DNA of 12,057 bases from assembly GCA_002477625.1 (NCBI GenBank), contig DLQQ01000071.1, forward strand, positions 1,484 to 13,540. The letters run 5' to 3'. This document shows, one piece after another, positions 7,531-12,057 of this stretch (positions within the stretch are counted from its first letter, which is position 1; each line of letters begins with the position of its first letter). Both the position numbers and the translations under genes were made by a program. This DNA comes from Candidatus Arcticimaribacter sp. UBA7428. Its GTDB lineage: Bacteria; Bacteroidota; Bacteroidia; Flavobacteriales; Flavobacteriaceae. The notes below the pieces were generated by a model, which saw nothing but the letters and a program-made list of their open reading frames with translations, had not been told where the DNA came from and made no database searches.

Positions 7531-8226
7531 TTAAATCCTATAGCCGATCGTAGCAATGCTCAATTGATTTTCAGGGTTTTTCAAGAGCAACCTACCACAG
7601 GCATCTAGTGTAGCTCCCGTTGTGATTACATCATCTACCAAAAGCCAGTGCTTGGGATTGTTTTTTTTAAGGTTTAATTCAAACGCATTTTTCAAAACAG
7701 CATTCCGATCATCTTTTGTTTTTGCCAATTGCTTGGTGTTCCTCGTGCGTAAAAGTAACCCTTCTACAATGGGTACTCCCAGATGTTGGGCAATAACGCT
7801 CCCGAAAAGTGTTGCTTGATTATACCCTCTTTCTCGCCTACGTCTGGAGTGTTACGGAACAGGAATTACAGCTTGAACATTTTGAAAGTCTTTTATGTGC
7901 TTTAAGAGTTCCCCCATTAAAGATCCAAAATAAGCTCCCAGTTGTTGCTGACCGCTGTATTTCAATTGATAAAGCATACGCTCTAAAATACTGTTTTTCT
8001 CAAAATAGCAAAGAGCCGTAGCGGCTTCAATTTTCAATAGTGTGTTTAGTTTTTGAACCATTGGATTATTCCCGTCTAAATGAAAATAGGTAAAGGGAAG
8101 TTGCAGTTGACAATGTACACAAATGTCTTTTTCATGAGGAGTTAAAGGGGTATTGCAACCCAAACATTGAAGCGGAAAAAATAAGTTTACAAGATCGCTA
8201 GCAAATTCTTTTGCGAAGTTTTTCAT
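7531..8226 (-). pseudogene. comF: comF, phosphoribosyltransferase-like competence protein, interrupted by an in-frame stop
   Basis: ComF proteins are needed for DNA uptake in naturally transformable bacteria and carry a zinc ribbon plus a PRTase domain. Here one frame runs from ATG 8226 to TAA 7531 and would encode 231 residues, the normal length, but codon 125 is TAA (bases 7854-7852). It falls where the family has Leu: VP-stop-HSRRRRERGYNQ against the usual PVPLHxxRxxxRGxNQ. A single TTA to TAA change explains it. Everything else is intact: the zinc ribbon C21, C24, C36, C39, and the PRPP motif VDDVITTGAT at 197-206. No ATG follows the stop soon enough to rescue the PRTase domain; TTG 7728 begins at residue 167. 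Candidates are recent inactivation, a sequence error or readthrough. It is divergent from glyS and upstream of the lipoprotein gene. Confidence 0.9.
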
Positions 8227-8244
8227 GTAAAATAAGATTTGGTC

Positions 8245-8259
8245 TTCGTAAAATACGAA
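8245..8259. repeat. Perfect 15-bp inverted repeat between comF and glyS
   Basis: Arms TTCGTA and TACGAA surround AAA. It lies in the 52-bp divergent region and starts on the glyS -33 candidate, a position where a bound repressor would block glyS. GTAAAATA occurs inside it (8248-8255) and again at 8227-8234, 21 bp away, as a direct repeat next to the comF start codon. Confidence 0.45.
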
Positions 8260-8274
8260 AAAGGATTATTTTTG
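8245..8274 (+). promoter_or_regulatory. Candidate glyS promoter, possibly leaderless
   Basis: TATTTTTG at 8267-8274 is an exact match to the Bacteroidota -7 element TAnnTTTG. TTCG at 8245-8248, 18 bp upstream, is a one-mismatch -33. Only four bases (CCCC) separate the -7 element from the ATG at 8279, so the transcript probably starts at, or within a base or two of, the start codon. Confidence 0.6.
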
Positions 8275-8278
8275 CCCC

Positions 8279-9808
8279 ATGACAGATTTCAAAAAGATCA
8301 TTTCACACGCAAAGGAATATGGATTTATCTTCCCTTCTAGTGAAATATACGATGGCCTTAGTGCTGTATACGACTATGCTCAAAACGGAGTAGCCCTTAA
8401 AAAAAATATTCGCGATTACTGGTGGAAATCGATGGTGCAACTGCATCATAATATCGTTGGAATCGATGCTTCTATTCTGATGCATCCCACAACTTGGAAG
8501 GCTTCTGGTCACGTGGACGCGTTTAACGATCCTTTGATTGATAATAAAGACTCTAAAAAAAGATATCGTGCGGATGTTTTGGTAGAAGATTACTGTGCCA
8601 AAATTGAAAATAAAATGGATAAAGAAATTGCCAAAGCAGCTAAGCGTTTTGGGGAGGCTTTTAATCCTGAAGAATTCAAAACCACGAACCCACGGGTTGT
8701 TGGGTATCAAGAAAAAATAAACACCATCCTAAAGCGTTTGGGACAATCTTTGGAGAAAGAAGATTTAGAGGACGTTAAGAATTTAATTGAAGAGTTAGAA
8801 ATTGCCTGTCCAGAATCGGGTTCAAGAAATTGGACTGAAGTCAAGCAATTCAACCTTATGTTTGGAACCAAATTGGGTGCTTCGGCAGAATCTGCAATGG
8901 ATTTATATTTACGTCCTGAAACGGCTCAAGGAATTTTTGTAAACTTTTTGAACGTCCAAAAAACGGGACGTATGAAAATCCCATTTGGAATTGCACAAAC
9001 AGGAAAGGCTTTTAGAAACGAAATTGTAGCGCGACAATTCATTTTCAGAATGCGGGAATTTGAACAGATGGAAATGCAGTTTTTTGTCCCTCCAGGAACG
9101 CAGAAAGAATGGTACGATCAATGGAAACAAACCCGCCTCAGCTGGCACCTTTCTTTAGGGATGGGAGCAGAGAATTACCGTTTTCATGACCACGAAAAAC
9201 TCGCACATTATGCCGATGCTGCTGCGGATATCGAATTCAAATTCCCTTTTGGCTTTAAAGAACTGGAAGGAATACATTCAAGAACAGATTTTGACTTGAA
9301 AAGCCACGAAGAATTTTCAGGAAAAAAACTACAGTATTTTGACCCAGAACGCAACGAAAACTACGTGCCTTACGTAGTGGAAACTTCGATCGGTCTCGAC
9401 CGTATGTTCTTGGCTGTTTTTTCTTGGGCTTTGCGAGATGAAACGCTAGAGGATGGAAGCACGAGGACTGTATTAAAATTACCCGAGGTTTTAGCCCCAA
9501 CAAAGGTTGCGATTTTACCTTTGGTTAAGAAAGATGGTCTGCCAGAAGTAGCCCAAAAACTGATGGATGATTTGAAGTGGAATCACGCAGTTGCCTATGA
9601 CGAAAAAGATGCGGTTGGAAGACGCTACCGTCGTCAAGATGCACTGGGAACTCCTTATTGTATCACCATCGATCATCAAACTTTAGAAGACCAAACGGTA
9701 ACCATTCGCGATCGCGACAGTATGAAGCAAGAACGAATTGCCTTGGACGCTGTTGGTGGAATTTTGAATGAAAAACTGGATATTAAAAACTGGTTGCAGA
9801 ATATTTAA
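8279..9808 (+). CDS. glyS: Glycyl-tRNA synthetase, single-chain class II type
   Basis: This enzyme charges tRNA-Gly with glycine in the cytoplasm. It is the alpha2, archaeal/eukaryotic-like single-chain enzyme used by Bacteroidota, not the two-subunit GlyQ/GlyS of Proteobacteria. The 509-residue length is normal. Residues 14-54 contain the start of the catalytic core with GFIFPSSEIYDG; ILMHPTTWKASGHVD (66-80) is a family signature. LRPETAQG (211-218), motif 2 FRNEIVARQFIFRMREFEQ (245-263) and motif 3 GLDRMFLAVF (372-381) complete the aminoacylation site. The anticodon-binding domain runs from about 402 to the end and includes GRRYRRQDALGTPYC (447-461). The ATG at 8279 is supported by alignment with family N-termini (FKKIISHAKEYGF). 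The gene is divergent from comF with its own promoter candidate. Confidence 0.97.
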   Translation: MTDFKKIISHAKEYGFIFPSSEIYDGLSAVYDYAQNGVALKKNIRDYWWKSMVQLHHNIVGIDASILMHPTTWKASGHVDAFNDPLIDNKDSKKRYRADVLVEDYCAKIENKMDKEIAKAAKRFGEAFNPEEFKTTNPRVVGYQEKINTILKRLGQSLEKEDLEDVKNLIEELEIACPESGSRNWTEVKQFNLMFGTKLGASAESAMDLYLRPETAQGIFVNFLNVQKTGRMKIPFGIAQTGKAFRNEIVARQFIFRMREFEQMEMQFFVPPGTQKEWYDQWKQTRLSWHLSLGMGAENYRFHDHEKLAHYADAAADIEFKFPFGFKELEGIHSRTDFDLKSHEEFSGKKLQYFDPERNENYVPYVVETSIGLDRMFLAVFSWALRDETLEDGSTRTVLKLPEVLAPTKVAILPLVKKDGLPEVAQKLMDDLKWNHAVAYDEKDAVGRRYRRQDALGTPYCITIDHQTLEDQTVTIRDRDSMKQERIALDAVGGILNEKLDIKNWLQNI

Positions 9809-9893
9809 AAGCGTTTAGTTTTTGACTTAATTCTTTTGTAAAAAGCATCCTTATCCATGGTTTGTAATATTGGATAACTTTTCCGAAACACGT

Positions 9894-9923
9894 TTTGTAA
9901 AAGCTAGAGAATGCTTACTTTAG
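9894..9923 (+). promoter_or_regulatory. Candidate xth promoter, possibly leaderless
   Basis: TTTG (9894-9897), an 18-bp spacer and TACTTTAG (9916-9923) match the Bacteroidota consensus with one mismatch in the -7 element. The ATG at 9929 follows after five bases. If this is the promoter, the upstream in-frame ATG at 9911 lies within the promoter and cannot be the start. AGCTAG occurs at 9902-9907 and again at 9922-9927. Confidence 0.5.
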
Positions 9924-9928
9924 CTAGG

Positions 9929-10699
9929 ATGAAAATCATTTCTTATAACGTCAACGGCATACGTGCTGCTTTTAAAAAAGATTTTATTGGCTGGTTAGAT
10001 GCCACACAACCGGATGTGCTATGCCTTCAAGAGACTAAGGCGCAAAAAGAGCAAGTGGACATCGAAGCCATTGAAAAGTCTGGGTACCACCACTATTGGT
10101 TTTCTGCTCAAAAGAAAGGATACAGCGGTGTAGCTCTTTTGTGTAAACAAAAGCCAAATCATATAGAATACGGCACTGGAATTGAACAAATGGATTTTGA
10201 AGGACGGGTAATACGTGCAGACTTTGATGACTGCTCTGTTATCAGTATGTACTTACCTTCGGGAACCAATACCGACCGATTGGAATATAAATTTCAATTC
10301 ATGGATCAGTTCAGCGCTTATCTCGAAAAACTAAAAAAAGAAATACCCAACCTTATCGTTTGTGGTGATTATAACATTTGCCACAAGGCAATTGATATCC
10401 ACGATCCAGTTCGCAACAAAAATGTATCCGGGTTTTTACCCGAAGAGCGCGCTTGGATGGATCGTTTAGTCAGTCAAGGATTTTTCGATTCGTTTCGGGA
10501 ATTGAATCAAGAGCCCCACCAATACAGCTGGTGGAGTTACCGTGCAAATTCGCGTGCAAATAATAAAGGCTGGCGTTTGGATTATGCCATGGTTAGTAGC
10601 CCAATTCAAAATAAAATAGCCCGAGCATATATTTTGTCCGAAGCCCATCATTCGGATCATTGCCCGGTGGTGGTTGAATTAGATTTTAAAAAAGAATAA
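9929..10699 (+). CDS. xth: Exodeoxyribonuclease III / AP endonuclease
   Basis: This protein cuts DNA at abasic sites and trims 3' ends in base excision repair. I chose ATG 9929 (256 residues, MKIISYNVNGIRAA), the usual family N-terminus; ATG 9911 would add MLTLAR, unlike homologues, and overlaps the promoter candidate. The exonuclease-endonuclease-phosphatase fold is complete: N7 in SYNVNG, metal ligand E35 in LQETK, Y108 in MYLPSGT, D147 and N149 in CGDYNI, D218 in RLDYAM, and the D243-H244 pair in HHSDHCPVV. E. coli Xth has 268 residues, so this is full length. It is the first gene of a tight + strand group with ompA-like and tas genes. Confidence 0.95.
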   Translation: MKIISYNVNGIRAAFKKDFIGWLDATQPDVLCLQETKAQKEQVDIEAIEKSGYHHYWFSAQKKGYSGVALLCKQKPNHIEYGTGIEQMDFEGRVIRADFDDCSVISMYLPSGTNTDRLEYKFQFMDQFSAYLEKLKKEIPNLIVCGDYNICHKAIDIHDPVRNKNVSGFLPEERAWMDRLVSQGFFDSFRELNQEPHQYSWWSYRANSRANNKGWRLDYAMVSSPIQNKIARAYILSEAHHSDHCPVVVELDFKKE

Positions 10700-10708
10700 G
10701 ATTACAAG

Positions 10709-11647
10709 ATGAAAAAAATAATACTCCTTACCCTTACAGCCGTTTCCCTTGTGAGTTGCGTTTCTTCCAAAATGTTCAATGAGATTGAAGGAAACTATGC
10801 TCAATTAAAAGTGGATCATGCTGTTCTGGAAAAAGAAAACAGCGAACTTTTGATTCGTTACGATTCGCTTCGATACCATTACGGCGAGCTGATGACCCAA
10901 TTCGAACAGATTGAAATGGAACTCGATCGGTCAAAAAAGAGTTATGAAACACTCGAAGATTCTTATAAAGCCTTGGAGCAGAATAGTAATGCTGCACTAC
11001 AAGAAAGCATTGAGCAAAACAGAGGTTTATTGGACGAAATTCAATTAAAAGAATCTGAATTATCCGATGAACGATCAGATCTCGATTCTCTTCAAAACGA
11101 GCTTGCCTCCAAAATTGCTCGAGTAAACGAATTGGAGCGCGTAATCGCGAATAAAGAAGCGCTTCTTTCTAAATTAAAAAGTTCCTTGAGTAAAGCCCTT
11201 TTAAGTTTCGACGGGAAAGGATTAACGGTAGAACAACGCAACGGAAAGGTGTATGTTTCTATGGAAAATAAACTGTTATTTAAATCCGGAAGTTGGGCGG
11301 TCGGATCCGAAGGAAAACAAGCGATCAAACAATTGGCTATGGTACTCGAACAGAACAAAGATATTTCAGTTCTTATTGAGGGGCACACCGATGATGATCC
11401 CTATATCGGAGATTCGAAATTATCCGGAAACTGGGACCTTTCGGTAAAAAGGGCCACTGCCATTGTGCGTCTTTTACTTCAAAATAAAGGGGTGATGCCC
11501 GAAAATATTACTGCTGCAGGAAAGGGAGAATACAGTCCTGTTGTTCCTAATTCTTCAGCGGATAATCGATCAAAAAACAGACGTATAGAGGTGATTTTAG
11601 CTCCAAAATTAGACGAAATCGGAAAGCTACTTCAAGACCTAGACTAA
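10709..11647 (+). CDS. OmpA-family peptidoglycan-binding lipoprotein with coiled coil
   Basis: A 312-residue envelope protein that should tether the outer membrane to the cell wall. The signal peptide ends in SLVSC, giving a lipidated Cys17. Residues about 25-165 are a charged, heptad-rich coiled coil that could span part of the periplasm. Residues about 187-300 form the OmpA C-terminal domain: LLFKSGSWAV, IEGHTDDDPY, NWDLSVKRA with the peptidoglycan-contacting Asp243, and NRSKNRRIEV with the matching Arg near 291. It has no beta-barrel, so it is not a classical OmpA porin; it resembles Pal-type anchors with a long stalk. It starts 9 bp after xth and ends 4 bp before the tas-like gene, so all three are probably one transcript. 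Confidence 0.93.
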   Translation: MKKIILLTLTAVSLVSCVSSKMFNEIEGNYAQLKVDHAVLEKENSELLIRYDSLRYHYGELMTQFEQIEMELDRSKKSYETLEDSYKALEQNSNAALQESIEQNRGLLDEIQLKESELSDERSDLDSLQNELASKIARVNELERVIANKEALLSKLKSSLSKALLSFDGKGLTVEQRNGKVYVSMENKLLFKSGSWAVGSEGKQAIKQLAMVLEQNKDISVLIEGHTDDDPYIGDSKLSGNWDLSVKRATAIVRLLLQNKGVMPENITAAGKGEYSPVVPNSSADNRSKNRRIEVILAPKLDEIGKLLQDLD

Positions 11648-11651
11648 ATTT

Positions 11652-12057
11652 ATGAAATACACTACATTACCCGGAACTGACATTAAGGTCAGTAAGATCT
11701 GCTTGGGTACCATGACTTTTGGGAACCAAAATACAGAAGCAGAAGGCTTCGAACAAATGGACTTAGCGCTAGACAAGGGAGTCAATTTTTTTGATACTGC
11801 CGAGTTGTATCCCGTTCCTGCAAATGCAAAAACACAGGGGGAGACGGAACGTATTATGGGAAACTGGTTTAATAAAACCGGGAATAGATCCAAAATAATT
11901 TTGGCATCCAAAGCTGCGGGACCAGGATCCTATACAGCGCATATCCGTGAAAATTTATGCTTTAATAAAGCCAATATTATTGAGGCTTTAGACAACTCTT
12001 TGAAGCGTTTACAAACCGATTACCTTGACTTATATCAATTGCACTGGCCCGAACGAA
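11652..12057 (+). CDS. tas: Aldo/keto reductase, Tas-like, 3' end outside the window
   Basis: An NADPH-dependent oxidoreductase of the aldo/keto reductase family. The first 135 residues are visible. They closely follow E. coli Tas: LGTMTFGNQN (18-27), AELYPVP (50-56), TQGETE (61-66), NWFNKTG (71-77), and LKRLQTDYLDLYQLHWPER (118-136 region). Catalytic residues D48, Y53, K87 and H131 are present. The physiological substrate of Tas-type enzymes is not established. The ATG at 11652 lies 4 bp after the stop of the OmpA-type gene, implying co-transcription and perhaps translational coupling. The frame is open at the window edge, and the full protein is expected to have about 345 residues. Confidence 0.93.
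   Translation, partial: MKYTTLPGTDIKVSKICLGTMTFGNQNTEAEGFEQMDLALDKGVNFFDTAELYPVPANAKTQGETERIMGNWFNKTGNRSKIILASKAAGPGSYTAHIRENLCFNKANIIEALDNSLKRLQTDYLDLYQLHWPER

Noticed and set aside
7531..7728. A separate small gene starting at TTG 7728.
   Set aside because: It is the in-frame C-terminal part of comF, with the PRPP-binding motif, not an independent gene.
9706..9717. 12-bp palindrome TCGCGATCGCGA containing the cyanobacterial HIP1-like octamer GCGATCGC.
   Set aside because: It lies inside glyS and is produced by the codons for the conserved residues IRDRD; no other copies were noticed.
9833..9845. CTTTT-GTA-AAAAG as a glyS terminator.
   Set aside because: A 5-bp nearly all-A/T stem with a 3-base loop and no T run is too weak; no convincing terminator was found in 9809-9893.
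9911..9928. Upstream ATG as the start of xth.
   Set aside because: It adds MLTLAR, absent from the family N-terminus, and overlaps the -7 promoter candidate.

Overview
The window is a typical low-GC stretch of a Bacteroidota chromosome, most likely a marine member of Flavobacteriia. The evidence is the B. subtilis-type succinate dehydrogenase order sdhA-sdhB, a single-chain glycyl-tRNA synthetase, lipoproteins of the Bacteroidota Ig-like and OmpA kinds, no Shine-Dalgarno sequences, A/T-rich start regions, and promoter candidates of the Bacteroidota type (-33 TTTG, -7 TAnnTTTG). Every gene whose end is visible stops with TAA. I see no mobile element, tRNA, rRNA or CRISPR array, and no gene-free stretch longer than about 120 bases.

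Layout. Bases 1-2231 (+) hold the 3' part of sdhA and all of sdhB, closed by a hairpin terminator near 2257-2291. Bases 5013-2350 (-) are a two-gene unit: glpK (glycerol kinase), then an exported beta-lactamase-fold serine hydrolase. A 112-bp divergent region separates glpK from a nitrilase-family omega-amidase (5126-5902, +). The 3' end of that gene overlaps by 32 bp the end of a convergent Ig-like lipoprotein gene (7493-5871, -). The lipoprotein lies downstream of comF (8226-7531, -), which is broken by one in-frame TAA. Divergent from comF is glyS (8279-9808, +). Then come xth (exonuclease III), an OmpA-type lipoprotein and the start of a Tas-like aldo/keto reductase, all on + with gaps of 9 and 4 bp.

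How the genes fit together. Most are housekeeping: TCA cycle and respiration (sdhAB), glycerol entry into lipid and central metabolism (glpK), metabolite repair (omega-amidase), translation (glyS), DNA repair (xth) and cell envelope (two lipoproteins). I found no clear new defence, mobile or biosynthetic system. The observations most worth checking are the single nonsense codon in an otherwise intact comF; three + strand genes whose best promoter match ends 4-5 bases before the ATG, suggesting leaderless mRNAs; perfect inverted repeats in both divergent promoter regions and across the glpK stop codon; the pairing of glpK with an exported hydrolase; and an apparent internal duplication in the Ig-like lipoprotein.
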